A stretch of DNA of 64,000 nt, taken from positions 62,001 to 126,000 of the forward strand of contig NZ_AMSG01000009.1 in NCBI RefSeq assembly GCF_000300875.1, written 5' to 3'. The notes beneath the pieces are model-generated. The model made no database searches. It was not told the DNA's origin and saw only the letters and a program-made list of their open reading frames with translations. The translations under genes were made by a program, and so were the position numbers. This document shows positions 48,882-57,454 of this stretch, in pieces. This DNA comes from Galbibacter marinus (GTDB taxonomy: Bacteria > Bacteroidota > Bacteroidia > Flavobacteriales > Flavobacteriaceae). The stretch's first letter is position 1. Each line of letters starts with the position of its first letter.

Positions 48882-48896
48882 TTATGTATAACATAA
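48882..48896 (-). promoter_or_regulatory. Predicted NanR operator of the nanE operon
   Basis: A perfect palindrome TTATGT-ATA-ACATAA begins 6 bases before the nanE start codon. The minus-strand -7 box TATATTTG (plus CAAATATA, 48901-48908) ends 4 bases away, so a bound repressor would cover the transcription start. GT-N3-AC cores are typical of FadR-type GntR regulators, and one is encoded next door. Confidence 0.75.
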
Positions 48897-48900
48897 TGCA

Positions 48901-48908
48901 CAAATATA
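48901..48908 (-). promoter_or_regulatory. nanE operon -7 element
   Basis: Plus CAAATATA reads TATATTTG on the minus strand, a full consensus match 25 bases before the nanE start. Confidence 0.6.
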
Positions 48909-48934
48909 ACTTTTTTTTAGTTATCTTGCTAATG

Positions 48935-48954
48935 TTTAAATGTTAACATTTAAA
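48935..48954. promoter_or_regulatory. Perfect 20-bp palindrome between nanE and nanR
   Basis: TTTAAATGTTAACATTTAAA is self-complementary over all 20 bases. It shares the ATGT...ACAT half-sites of the nearby operators but with a 2-base rather than 3-base centre. It lies upstream of both divergent promoters. Confidence 0.6.
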
Positions 48955-48965
48955 TACATATATAT

Positions 48966-48998
48966 TTGTTGGACTTAATACAATCCATAGTAGATTTG
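48966..48998 (+). promoter_or_regulatory. Promoter of the GntR-type regulator gene
   Basis: TTG at 48966-48968 and TAGATTTG at 48991-48998 give a plausible -33/-7 pair with a 22-base spacer, 42 bases before the ATG. A second -7 match, TATATTTG, lies at 48961-48968. Confidence 0.45.
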
Positions 48999-49040
48999 CA
49001 GGAGCTAGTTAAAAAGAGTTAGAAAAAATAAAATCGAAAA

Positions 49041-49763
49041 ATGAAAAATAGAGAAGAGTTAGGACCTATAGATACTTTATCCCTAGTGGACAAAGTTGAG
49101 ATGCGCTTGATGCAATATTTTAAAGACAACAATCTAAAGCCTGGAGATCCCATTGCAAAGGAAATGGATTTATCTGCCTCCTTAGGCGTTAGTAGAACAG
49201 TGGTAAGAGAGGCGCTTTTACGACTTCGTACCCTTGGGTTTATCGATAGTAAAAAGCATAAAGGGATGACCTTTCAAGAACCTGATATTATCAATAACTT
49301 CGAGCGTATCTTAGAGCCAAATCTCCTAGGGGAAAAGACACTTAAAAGTCTATTTGAACTTCGGTTGATTTTGGAAATGGGAATGGCGGATTTTTTATTT
49401 GAATACGTCAGTGAAGAAGATATTGAAGAACTCGAACAAATTGTGGCGGAAGAGGCTGCTGCCAATTACAATAAAAATAAGTTTTCTTTAGACAAGGAAA
49501 TCGCTTTTCACGGAAAGCTCTATCAAATTTCAAGAAATAGAACCCTGCAGCGCTTCCAAGACCTATTGCTTCCAGTATTTGAATATCACTACCAACAGCA
49601 ACAATTAAAAAACAATGGAGATTATCAGTATTCCTCTGGTGAATTTGTCAATCATAAGATGCTTTTAGATCACCTTAAAACTGGCACGCCAGATACCTTT
49701 AGAAATGCGATGAGAAGGCATTTAGAGCCTCATTTTGATCAAATCTTTCTTAAGAAAAAGTAA
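49041..49763 (+). CDS. FadR-type GntR regulator, probable sialic-acid repressor
   Basis: A 240-residue regulator. The N-terminal winged helix (about 12-80) contains MDLSASLGVSRTVVREALLRL, the GntR recognition helix. The C-terminal FCD ligand domain (about 100-230) has FELRLILEMGMADFL, DKEIAFHGKLYQISRN, and later His in NHKMLLDHLK and RRHLEPHFD that could bind a metal. It is divergent from nanE, with SusC/SusD and nanA transcribed toward it. Ligand Neu5Ac or ManNAc is inferred. I call it NanR-like; homology to E. coli NanR is at family level only. Confidence 0.85.
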   Translation: MKNREELGPIDTLSLVDKVEMRLMQYFKDNNLKPGDPIAKEMDLSASLGVSRTVVREALLRLRTLGFIDSKKHKGMTFQEPDIINNFERILEPNLLGEKTLKSLFELRLILEMGMADFLFEYVSEEDIEELEQIVAEEAAANYNKNKFSLDKEIAFHGKLYQISRNRTLQRFQDLLLPVFEYHYQQQQLKNNGDYQYSSGEFVNHKMLLDHLKTGTPDTFRNAMRRHLEPHFDQIFLKKK

Positions 49764-49799
49764 TTATAATTGTGGGCCTGGATTTAAAACTAGGTTAAT

Positions 49800-49830
49800 T
49801 AAAAAAGGGAGCCGTTTAACTAACTCCCTT
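49800..49830 (-). terminator. Distal terminator near nanR and susD
   Basis: AAGGGAG (49805-49811) and CTCCCTT (49824-49830) form a 7-bp stem. Read on the minus strand it is followed by six T; read on plus there is no T run, so it chiefly serves susD. Confidence 0.6.
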
Positions 49831-49895
49831 CTTCCAACAACATAATAAAAAACTAACCAATTCTAACCTTGCACATGATTTTATGATATTTTTTA

Positions 49896-49934
49896 AAACC
49901 CTATAAGTCAAATGGAAATTTCACCATAGGGTTT
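49896..49934 (-). terminator. susD terminator
   Basis: AAACCCTAT (49896-49904) pairs with ATAGGGTTT (49926-49934) across a 21-base loop, starting about 11 bases past the susD stop on the minus strand and followed by T-rich sequence. Confidence 0.6.
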
Positions 49935-49945
49935 CTTATTCCTTC

Positions 49946-51451
49946 TTATTGCGGGTATCCCTTAGTTTGTTCTAGCATCGGATTTCGTCCTATCATATCA
50001 AGAGTAATCGGTAATACCAACATGTACTGTTGCGATTGATCTAAATATTGATTGTTATCAAACACATACTGATCTCCAGCACGTCTTAAATCCCACCAAC
50101 GTTTTCCTTCGGCGATAAACTCCTTATAACGTTCATCCAAAATAGCATTGGCATTTTGTGCTTTAGAACCATTGATATATCCATGGATCGAAGCATCGTA
50201 ATTACTGCCATAGGCTCTTTCGCGAATTAAGTTAATCTCAGTAGATGGATCTTCGTTTAATAAATTTTTAGCCTGAGCTAATAGTAGTAATACATCAGCA
50301 TAACGGTATACTGGAATATCGTTGTCTGCAATTCGTACACTTCCATCCACACTTCCGACAAACTTATTAATCACTGCTCCGAAGTATTTCTCAGCATTGT
50401 AGTTGCTATATCCTTCACCCTGGTTGTCATCGACATACAATTGTATAAATGTAGCATCCTTACGAGTATCTAAAGGGTCATCTATAAGTTGTAATGTCTT
50501 CTCCGATGGACCGTAACGATTTGCTCCATTAGTGATAAAGGTATTCATTGGATTTGCATCCTGATCGAACTGTGGATGAATTTCCGTAGTCCTACCAGTT
50601 AGAAGAGAGAAGTAATTTGTAGCTTGATCTTGCTGATAATCTACCGCAAAAATAAACTCTTTATTTTCTTCATTTTCTGTGGACCAAAGACTAGCGAAGT
50701 CAGGCTCTAGGGAAACCCCCATTGAAGCTATTTGACTAAGAGCGGATTTAGCCTCATTAAAGTCAGCAGCCCCACCGCCTAATAGATTTCCAGACCAAAT
50801 GTACACGTCTCCTTTTAAAGTCAAAGTAGCTGCCTTAGACCAATAGATTCGTTTGCCGTTCCAAAAAGAAGCATCTGAACCAAAGTGTTCTAAAGAAATT
50901 TCAAGATCTGACTTGATAAAATCCATGACCTCTTGCTCAGAAGATCTTGGTTTACTCAGCGATGCAGGATCTATATCTTTTAATGACGCTGTGGAAATAG
51001 GAACCGCTCCCCAGGTTTTTAGCAGTGTGTAATAATAAAATGCGCGTAAGCCATAGGCTTGACCCAACATATGCTCTTTGTGCGCCTGATTGCTAAAAGT
51101 AACCCCAGCTACATTGGCTATAAAATCATTGAGTTGATGAATCTTAGAATAAATACCAGCCCAACCTCCAAATGGGGCCGTTGAAACCGTAATATTGGAT
51201 TCAATAAGTGGCAAGTTAGACGGAGACTCAAAGGTCTGCCCTCCCCACATGTCACTTCGTATTTCTCCTAGTAACCAAAAGTTAGTCATCGAACCTCTAA
51301 AAGAACCATAGAGTCCTGTGTGGGCTGATTTAGCTCCTTCCTCAGAGGTCCAGAAGCCAGTGGTGTTCAATTCACTCGGTGCGGTGATCTCTAGTTCGCT
51401 CTCACACGAAACTAGTAACAACACCAATAGTATTTTTAATATATTTTTCAT
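49946..51451 (-). CDS. SusD/RagB-family glycan-binding lipoprotein
   Basis: A 501-residue surface lipoprotein (signal ILLVLLLVSC, Cys near residue 16). The helical TPR-like SusD fold has EGAKSAHTGLYGSFRG near the start, a loop-rich middle, and the C-terminal KEFIAEGKRWWDLRRAG found in RagB/SusD proteins. It pairs with the SusC-like barrel encoded 12 bases upstream and binds the substrate at its mouth. Context (nanA upstream, nan operon beyond nanR) points to sialylated glycans or free sialic acid, as for NanU of Tannerella and Bacteroides. Confidence 0.92.
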   Translation of the reverse strand: MKNILKILLVLLLVSCESELEITAPSELNTTGFWTSEEGAKSAHTGLYGSFRGSMTNFWLLGEIRSDMWGGQTFESPSNLPLIESNITVSTAPFGGWAGIYSKIHQLNDFIANVAGVTFSNQAHKEHMLGQAYGLRAFYYYTLLKTWGAVPISTASLKDIDPASLSKPRSSEQEVMDFIKSDLEISLEHFGSDASFWNGKRIYWSKAATLTLKGDVYIWSGNLLGGGAADFNEAKSALSQIASMGVSLEPDFASLWSTENEENKEFIFAVDYQQDQATNYFSLLTGRTTEIHPQFDQDANPMNTFITNGANRYGPSEKTLQLIDDPLDTRKDATFIQLYVDDNQGEGYSNYNAEKYFGAVINKFVGSVDGSVRIADNDIPVYRYADVLLLLAQAKNLLNEDPSTEINLIRERAYGSNYDASIHGYINGSKAQNANAILDERYKEFIAEGKRWWDLRRAGDQYVFDNNQYLDQSQQYMLVLPITLDMIGRNPMLEQTKGYPQ

Positions 51452-51463
51452 CGTCTTCTTTCT

Positions 51464-54400
51464 TTAAAAGGTTAAATTGAGTCCTAATGTTACTGTAACA
51501 GGCATTGGGAATTCTCCGTATTGGTATCCACCTTCTTCAGGAGAGTTACCGCTGAAACTTTTAAAGTAATGTAAATTACTTCCTGTTAAATACAAGCTAA
51601 GTGCTTGGACTTTCTCATCAAATACTGATGTTGGAACATCGTAGCTCAGTGTCACTTCTCTAAGAGCGAGATAATCTGCTTTTTCCCAGAAGTTACTGTT
51701 TACAGTTTGCTCATTCCCTCTAAAGAAGTTTCCTTGAACATCAGTAAATACAAAGCGAGGTATGTCAGTATCTCTGTTTTCAGGTGTCCATGATTGTAAC
51801 ACAAGTGCATCCTGATTTAAGTTCCCTTGAGTTTGTGCAATCCCTTTACCACGAATGTGGTTATAAGCCATATGACCTGTGGCAAAGTCCGTTTTAATAT
51901 ATAAACCGATGCCTTTGTAATTAAGACTTGTGGTAAAACCACCCACAAAATCAGGTGTCGTTCTACCAATTACCTTACGGTCATACGAGTTGATGATATT
52001 GTCACCGTTAAAATCTTTCCAAGCAACATCACCAGGATATCTTTTGTAAGCATCTGGAAGTAAGTCATCCTGACGATCAGCATGAGCGTCAACCTCTGCC
52101 TGATCAGCATAGATATAATCCTGAACGTAGGTAACGATCATGTCATTTCCAACACGTTGGCCTTCTTGTAATCCACCAACCCATTCTAATTCTCCAGAAT
52201 TTGGATTGTAGATTTGATAACCACCTTGACGGTTATTCTCATTATCATTCTCTGGTAGTTTTACCACGTAGTTCTTGATAGAAGCCATGGTTGCTCCAAA
52301 ATTCCAGGTAAAGTCTTCAGTTCGGATAATATCGGCGTTTAATTGCAATTCAAAACCTTTATTTCTAAGGGTTCCGTTATTGGTTGTAATGGAGCTAAAT
52401 CCAGTCCAATACGGGAGAGTTAGTCCAGCTAATTTATCCTTAACATCTCTAATGAAGTACTCTCCAATTAAACTAACGCGGTTGTTGAACAATCCTAAAT
52501 CTAAACCAAAGTTTAGGGTTGTAGAACGTTCCCATTGTAAATCAGGAGTCGCTAGACCCGTATTCGCATAACCAGTTTGACCATCATATACGCCCTGGGA
52601 TCCATAAGATCCAAACACCTGATAGTTTCCAAGAACTTCAATATTTCCGTTGACCCCGTAACTAACTCTAGGTTTGAAAGTAGTCACTACATCACTGATG
52701 CCAGAATTTGTAAAGAAGGTCTCTCTGTGAAGATTCCATGCAAAGGATGCCCCTGGGAAAAATCCGAATTTATCATTTCCTAGCCTAGAAGAACCATCCT
52801 GTCTAAAGGTTAAACTTAGCAAGTATTTGTCATCAAAATCATAGTTCAATCGACCAAATAAGGATACGATTCTATGTTCTGTTTCAGCACTGGATGGTAC
52901 TCCATCAGCTTCACTTCCTGCATTAAGAGTATAGATGAAGTCTGTAGGAGAGTTTTTAGTTCCAGCCCAAGATGAGAAATAGTTGTCTTGGTAGAATTCC
53001 GTACCTCCAAGTAAATCAAAGGTATGGTTGCCAAATTCTTTACTGTAGTTTAAAGTAGCCGTTACCTGATTTCTTAATGTTCTTTCCAGTGCAGTGGAAG
53101 CATTTCTAGTGGTAATAAGCGTTCCACCATTCAAATAAGCTTTGTTGAAACGATCATTGTGGTTGTTGATAGTAAAATGGCTAGCTGTTACTGCTAGTTC
53201 TAAATCATCCATAACATCCCAGTTTATTCCTACGGAAGCCTGCATACGCTGTTCTAAATTTTTTCGAACAAATTTGTCTTGGTAGTACAAAGGGTTTCCA
53301 AAACCAGAGTTGGTTCCTTGATTGTAGACATCAGAAAGCGATCCATCTGGATTGTTGTTATAAACACGCGATGTGGGTGGTTGACCCGCAAAACGTCTAA
53401 ATACCGTATCATCTGAACCTAATGGACTTGTCTTTAGATTAGAATGGGTATAAATGATATTAGAATTTACTCTAAACTTATCAGAAATTCTATAGGTTCC
53501 ACTGAATTTTCCAGAGATACGGTTAAATCCAGAACCTAATATAAGTCCTTCATTATCTAAGTACCCAAGACCTAAATAGTAAGTTCCTTTATCATTCCCA
53601 CCTTGAAAAGAGAGGTAGTTGTCGATAGTTCTGCTCGACTGGTAAATATTATCCCCTACCTGATTTTCCATAAACAAAATCTGTCTGCTTGGATCTAATG
53701 GATCCGCTACAGTTCCCCATCCAGGATATCCTAATAGGTAGCGATTCTGCGGAGTTAAGTATTGTGTGGTAAAAGGAGAATCTGTTGTATTTCCCCCAGT
53801 TCCAAAACCAGTAGCTCCGTCGATAAAAGCAGCGAATGCATTAGGATTGTTCATAGCCTCTCTGTAATAGCCAACAGCTTGTCTATTGTATCTTATAAAA
53901 TCAGCAGCACCTAGGTATTCCGGGGTTTCCCTTCTGTGGTTCATGCTGTATTTTTGCTTGAAGTTAATACTAGATCTTCCTGGTGTTCCTGTTTTAGTGG
54001 TCACAAGTACAACCCCGTTAGCAGACCGCGCACCATAGATTGCTGTAGCAGCAGCATCTTTTAATACCTCAATGGATGCGATGTCATCTGAGTTAAGACC
54101 ATAAAAACTTCCAGGTACCCCGTCAATTAAAATAAGAGGACTTCCAGTTCCGTTAAAATCTGTTCCACCACGAAGCACAATCTGAGGTGTAGACCCTGGT
54201 TGCCCTGTAGTGTTGGTCACCCGTAAACCTGAAATGGTTCCTTGAAGAGCGGTAGCCGCGTTGGAACGCGTTGAGGTCTCCATTACCCGCGTGTCGAGTT
54301 TAGATACCGAAGTAGTTAATTTTGCCCTAGATTGTTTACCATATCCAGTTACAACTACTTCATCAAGCATTGCTGTATCTAACTCAAGACTCACCTGAAT

Positions 54401-54727
54401 GCTCGTTTGACTGCCAACTACAACTTCCTGAGCCTTATAGCTTACGTAACTAATCACTAGAACGTCCGCCGAACTGGCCTGAATTGTAAAGTTTCCGTCA
54501 AAATCGGTCTGTGTACCAGTGGAGGTTCCTTTAATTAAAACAGTAGCTCCAGGTAGGGGTGTTCCTAATTCGTCTAAAACTGTTCCACTGATCTGATTAC
54601 TTTGAGCAAATGCAGAACTAGTTACCAGCGAACAAATCAAGAGCATTATCTGTAGGCTTTTTCCAAAGCCAAGACGATTTTCTAAAGCCAAGACTCTCGC
54701 CCTGAATAAATGATAGAGGTTCTTCAT
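51464..54727 (-). CDS. SusC/RagA-family TonB-linked outer-membrane transporter
   Basis: A 1087-residue outer-membrane importer. After a long signal region (about 1-42, ending SSAFAQ) come a carboxypeptidase-like domain (45-130, ISGTVLDELGTPLPGATVLI), a TonB-box-like LDEVVVTGYGKQSR, and the plug with VLRGGTDFNGTGSPLILIDG and IEVLKDAAATAIYGARSANG. The barrel ends VTLGLNLTF. It works with the SusD partner, resembling NanO in sialic-acid loci. A palindromic operator lies 44 bases before the start, in the gap after nanA. Confidence 0.93.
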   Translation of the reverse strand: MKNLYHLFRARVLALENRLGFGKSLQIMLLICSLVTSSAFAQSNQISGTVLDELGTPLPGATVLIKGTSTGTQTDFDGNFTIQASSADVLVISYVSYKAQEVVVGSQTSIQVSLELDTAMLDEVVVTGYGKQSRAKLTTSVSKLDTRVMETSTRSNAATALQGTISGLRVTNTTGQPGSTPQIVLRGGTDFNGTGSPLILIDGVPGSFYGLNSDDIASIEVLKDAAATAIYGARSANGVVLVTTKTGTPGRSSINFKQKYSMNHRRETPEYLGAADFIRYNRQAVGYYREAMNNPNAFAAFIDGATGFGTGGNTTDSPFTTQYLTPQNRYLLGYPGWGTVADPLDPSRQILFMENQVGDNIYQSSRTIDNYLSFQGGNDKGTYYLGLGYLDNEGLILGSGFNRISGKFSGTYRISDKFRVNSNIIYTHSNLKTSPLGSDDTVFRRFAGQPPTSRVYNNNPDGSLSDVYNQGTNSGFGNPLYYQDKFVRKNLEQRMQASVGINWDVMDDLELAVTASHFTINNHNDRFNKAYLNGGTLITTRNASTALERTLRNQVTATLNYSKEFGNHTFDLLGGTEFYQDNYFSSWAGTKNSPTDFIYTLNAGSEADGVPSSAETEHRIVSLFGRLNYDFDDKYLLSLTFRQDGSSRLGNDKFGFFPGASFAWNLHRETFFTNSGISDVVTTFKPRVSYGVNGNIEVLGNYQVFGSYGSQGVYDGQTGYANTGLATPDLQWERSTTLNFGLDLGLFNNRVSLIGEYFIRDVKDKLAGLTLPYWTGFSSITTNNGTLRNKGFELQLNADIIRTEDFTWNFGATMASIKNYVVKLPENDNENNRQGGYQIYNPNSGELEWVGGLQEGQRVGNDMIVTYVQDYIYADQAEVDAHADRQDDLLPDAYKRYPGDVAWKDFNGDNIINSYDRKVIGRTTPDFVGGFTTSLNYKGIGLYIKTDFATGHMAYNHIRGKGIAQTQGNLNQDALVLQSWTPENRDTDIPRFVFTDVQGNFFRGNEQTVNSNFWEKADYLALREVTLSYDVPTSVFDEKVQALSLYLTGSNLHYFKSFSGNSPEEGGYQYGEFPMPVTVTLGLNLTF

Positions 54728-54770
54728 AAACGTGTAGTTTAGTTATTGATTATTGATAGCTTAATTGTAT

Positions 54771-54785
54771 TATGTATAACATTTA
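54771..54785 (-). promoter_or_regulatory. Predicted NanR operator ahead of susC (imperfect)
   Basis: TTATGT-ATA-ACATTT keeps the left arm and centre of the other two sites but has two mismatches in the outer right arm. The 16 bases GTATTATGTATAACAT are shared with the nanA site. No clear -7 box is seen beside it, so susC may also be read through from nanA. Confidence 0.6.
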
Positions 54786-54801
54786 GGTATAAAAAAATGA
54801 C

Positions 54802-55719
54802 TTAATAAGGGTTTGGGGAAAAATCGTCAGGCGTTAGTTGGATGGATTTCATTTGATCCTGCGCTTGTGTTAGTTGCGTATCTGTTAAGGTAATATGAGG
54901 TGATCGGCTCGGACCACAGTCAATTCCAAGAGCTCTCATAAAACTTTTTCCTGCTCCGTTAAAACCTCCAAACGCATCTAGGGTTTGGACAAATTTTATA
55001 GCTTTACGTTGTAATTCATTCGCCTGTTGGAAATCTTGTATGTTATGACATTCATGTATACTGCGATACAAAGGTGCTAAGTGATTGTAAGTACTTCCTA
55101 CCCAACCGTGACCTCCTAAAGCGATGCTATTGACAAACATTTCATCAATTCCGAAGTATAATTCCAAATCAGGTTTTATTTTATCCTTTAGTTCAATGCA
55201 GAACTGAAAGTCTATCATGTCGTTATGGGTGAACTTAACTCCTTGAAAGTTTGGGATTTCTGCTACAGCCCTCTTAACAAAGGCCCTCATGTCTAGTTGG
55301 GCACCTGATAAAACTGGAATATGGTAATAATAGAAAGGGAGCTCAGGTGCAGCATTGGCTACTTCTTTACAATACTCTATTAATTTTTCAACCGATTTTA
55401 TCGTAAAATAAAAGGGCGCAAGCACCGCAATACCATCGGCTAAAATGGCCGAATGTTTTGCAAGTTTCACTGCCTCAATTAAAGAAGTATGACCAACGTG
55501 ATTTATAACTTTAAAATCATCACTTCGCTGTGTACTCCACGCATCCATAAGCTGCATACGTTCCTTGCTAGAGAGTGAGACAAAGTCACCGGTGGAACCA
55601 TTGATAAATGCTCCTTTAATAGAGTTGTGTTTTAAAAACCCTCCATAGGTGCTAATTATTTCAGGATTTAAACTCAAATCCTCATTCATTGGAGCATATG
55701 TTGCTGCTAGTAAATTCAT
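54802..55719 (-). CDS. nanA: N-acetylneuraminate lyase
   Basis: A 305-residue cytosolic TIM-barrel aldolase of the DapA/NanA family, splitting Neu5Ac into pyruvate and N-acetylmannosamine. Key segments: INGSTGDFVSLSSKERMQLM (GSTGE-like pyruvate-binding motif with Asp in place of Glu), FYYYHIPVLSG (catalytic Tyr) and FQGVKFTHNDM (Schiff-base Lys). Length and the Phe/Tyr pattern favour NanA over dihydrodipicolinate synthase, as does its regulon. It is upstream of susC on the same strand with its own promoter and operator. Confidence 0.9.
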   Translation of the reverse strand: MNLLAATYAPMNEDLSLNPEIISTYGGFLKHNSIKGAFINGSTGDFVSLSSKERMQLMDAWSTQRSDDFKVINHVGHTSLIEAVKLAKHSAILADGIAVLAPFYFTIKSVEKLIEYCKEVANAAPELPFYYYHIPVLSGAQLDMRAFVKRAVAEIPNFQGVKFTHNDMIDFQFCIELKDKIKPDLELYFGIDEMFVNSIALGGHGWVGSTYNHLAPLYRSIHECHNIQDFQQANELQRKAIKFVQTLDAFGGFNGAGKSFMRALGIDCGPSRSPHITLTDTQLTQAQDQMKSIQLTPDDFSPNPY

Positions 55720-55728
55720 ATAAATGTA

Positions 55729-55752
55729 TTATGTATAACATAAGCAAATATA
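55729..55752 (-). promoter_or_regulatory. nanA promoter with predicted NanR operator
   Basis: The perfect palindrome TTATGT-ATA-ACATAA (55729-55743) is followed one base on by plus CAAATATA (55745-55752), the minus-strand -7 box TATATTTG. The layout repeats that before nanE: operator between -7 box and start codon, covering the transcription start. Confidence 0.75.
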
Positions 55753-55881
55753 TGTAAAATTTTGATATACCCAAACTTATACCAAAAATTGTTACTAAAT
55801 AGTTAAGCTTTTTTACTAGGGGTTCATTCTGGTTTAAAACCCAATCCATCGCTATGCGTGGTTGGGTAGTTTATCTGATCA

Positions 55882-56682
55882 CTAATGTCGATCTTGGTAT
55901 TCCATCAATGCTTGTTTGTATAATTTACTGAAGGCAGATGAGGAAAACGGGTTTTGACTCGTAACTAAATTTCTGTCTTTTATAGCAAAATTAGCCTTGG
56001 GTAATCCACTACGGTATTTAAGTCCATGTTTGCGTAGACGCTTGCCTATTTTTCTCACCTCAGGTTTTCCTTTCATAATAAAGCGTTCGATTACGAATTC
56101 TTCTATAGGTGATACAGCACTTACCTTATATCCTTTGTAGGGATTCTCATGCTTTGCAATAGTAGTTAGCAGGCTTGGTGCGTGACAGATAAGTCCCGTT
56201 GGTTTCTGATCTTGGGCAAATTGTTTTAATATCTCAGGTATGTGTTTATCATAAGCTAGATCTACCATTAAACCTTGGCCACCTGGAATGACTAAACCAA
56301 TGTAATGGTTTTGGTGCTCAAGAACGTATTTAAGTGATTTTGGGTTTAAAAAAGCGCTATCCCTGGTTATAAATGCCATAGCTTGGGCTTTTAATTCGGT
56401 ATTATCCTTCCAGTATTTATCCTCTGTACTCTCTTTATCTATATTTGGAGTTTGAGCCATAGGTGTAGCAAAGTCTACTTTATATCCTTGTTGTTGTAAA
56501 CTGTGGTAGGCTAAGTAAAACTCATTTAAAAACACGCCTGTCTGCCGTGATTTTTCGCCTTCATTTAAGCTAATGGCCTGTGCGGCGCTAAGAATCATTA
56601 CTACTTTTTTTTGTGCTGTTAGGTAATTACCTGTACATCCTGTGATAAATACCATAATGATGAAATGTTTCAGATTGATCAT
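55882..56682 (-). CDS. DJ-1/PfpI-family lipoprotein
   Basis: A 266-residue protein with lipoprotein signal FIIMVFITGC and a DJ-1/PfpI fold. The nucleophile elbow is LICHAPSLL (Cys near 165), IGLVIPGGQGLMVD precedes it, and KKVVMILSAAQAISLNEGE opens the domain. Relatives include glyoxalase-like and chaperone Hsp31-type proteins; the lipid anchor is unusual for them. An ATG six codons upstream is less likely. It follows the Crp-like gene by 63 bases on the same strand. Confidence 0.8.
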   Translation of the reverse strand: MINLKHFIIMVFITGCTGNYLTAQKKVVMILSAAQAISLNEGEKSRQTGVFLNEFYLAYHSLQQQGYKVDFATPMAQTPNIDKESTEDKYWKDNTELKAQAMAFITRDSAFLNPKSLKYVLEHQNHYIGLVIPGGQGLMVDLAYDKHIPEILKQFAQDQKPTGLICHAPSLLTTIAKHENPYKGYKVSAVSPIEEFVIERFIMKGKPEVRKIGKRLRKHGLKYRSGLPKANFAIKDRNLVTSQNPFSSSAFSKLYKQALMEYQDRH

Positions 56683-56745
56683 GTGTTTTATTTTTGGCAA
56701 AATTGATCAATCCGCTTCAAGGATGCATTTACATAGGTAAAGATT

Positions 56746-57318
56746 TTAAAATTTTGACCGAATTCTACTTAATTGGGTAGGGGTGACACTTAAATAGGAA
56801 GCAATATGGTATTGATTGATGAGGTTCTCTAAGCCAGCATGCTCTTTTCTGAAAATTTCATAACGTGTGCTGGCATCCAAGGTTGCTAGTTCGATTTCTC
56901 GTTTTTCTTTGAGTGCAAATTTGTATTCGGCTAGTCTTCGAGCGAGACTTTCGATCTTTGGATACTTTGCATATAAAGTGCTTACTTTTTGATAATCTGC
57001 CACTAGCACTCTGCAATTAGTTAAGCATTGTATGTTGATAGAATTGCGCTGTTTTGTGGTTATGGAAACATAGGCTGCCACAAAATTTGAATCAGTAAAG
57101 AAGGTCTTATTGTATTCTTTTCCCCAGCTGTTCCGGTAAAAGGCTCTCATGACTCCCTTATTTAGAAAACCCAGCGAAGTGGAGAACTCTCCTTGTTGTG
57201 CAAAATAATCGTCTTTTTTAAGGTGGACTTCTTTGAATAATTCGGTGAAGGATTCCATTTCAAGGGTGGTTAAATCGACAAAGCTTTGTATGTAGGTAAT
57301 AAGGTTGTCTTTGGTCAT
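56746..57318 (-). CDS. Crp/Fnr-family regulator
   Basis: A 190-residue regulator with a cyclic-nucleotide-binding-like beta roll (about 15-125; YFAQQGEFSTSLGFLNKGVMRAF) and a C-terminal helix-turn-helix (YHIASYLSVTPTQLSRIR). The ligand-site residues of Crp are not conserved, as is usual for this Bacteroidota subgroup, so the effector is unknown. An in-frame ATG at 57363 would add 15 residues. It is divergent from the DUF4180 gene and probably in one transcript with the DJ-1-like gene. Confidence 0.82.
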   Translation of the reverse strand: MTKDNLITYIQSFVDLTTLEMESFTELFKEVHLKKDDYFAQQGEFSTSLGFLNKGVMRAFYRNSWGKEYNKTFFTDSNFVAAYVSITTKQRNSINIQCLTNCRVLVADYQKVSTLYAKYPKIESLARRLAEYKFALKEKREIELATLDASTRYEIFRKEHAGLENLINQYHIASYLSVTPTQLSRIRSKF

Positions 57319-57428
57319 TTTAAAAATAATGGATTGGTTGGTGGATTCTTTAAAGATACCCAAAAATACAATTTTTAATCATAGCCTTTGGGGTAGAGGT
57401 TTCTTGTTACTAATGTATTGAACTTTAC

Positions 57429-57436
57429 TATATTTG
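57429..57436 (+). promoter_or_regulatory. -7 element of the DUF4180 gene, excluding an upstream TTG start
   Basis: TATATTTG is a full consensus match. The TTG at 57434 lies inside it and so cannot be the start codon; GTG 57455 is the first suitable codon downstream. Confidence 0.5.
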
Positions 57437-57454
57437 ATCAAAACAATTAAAAAG

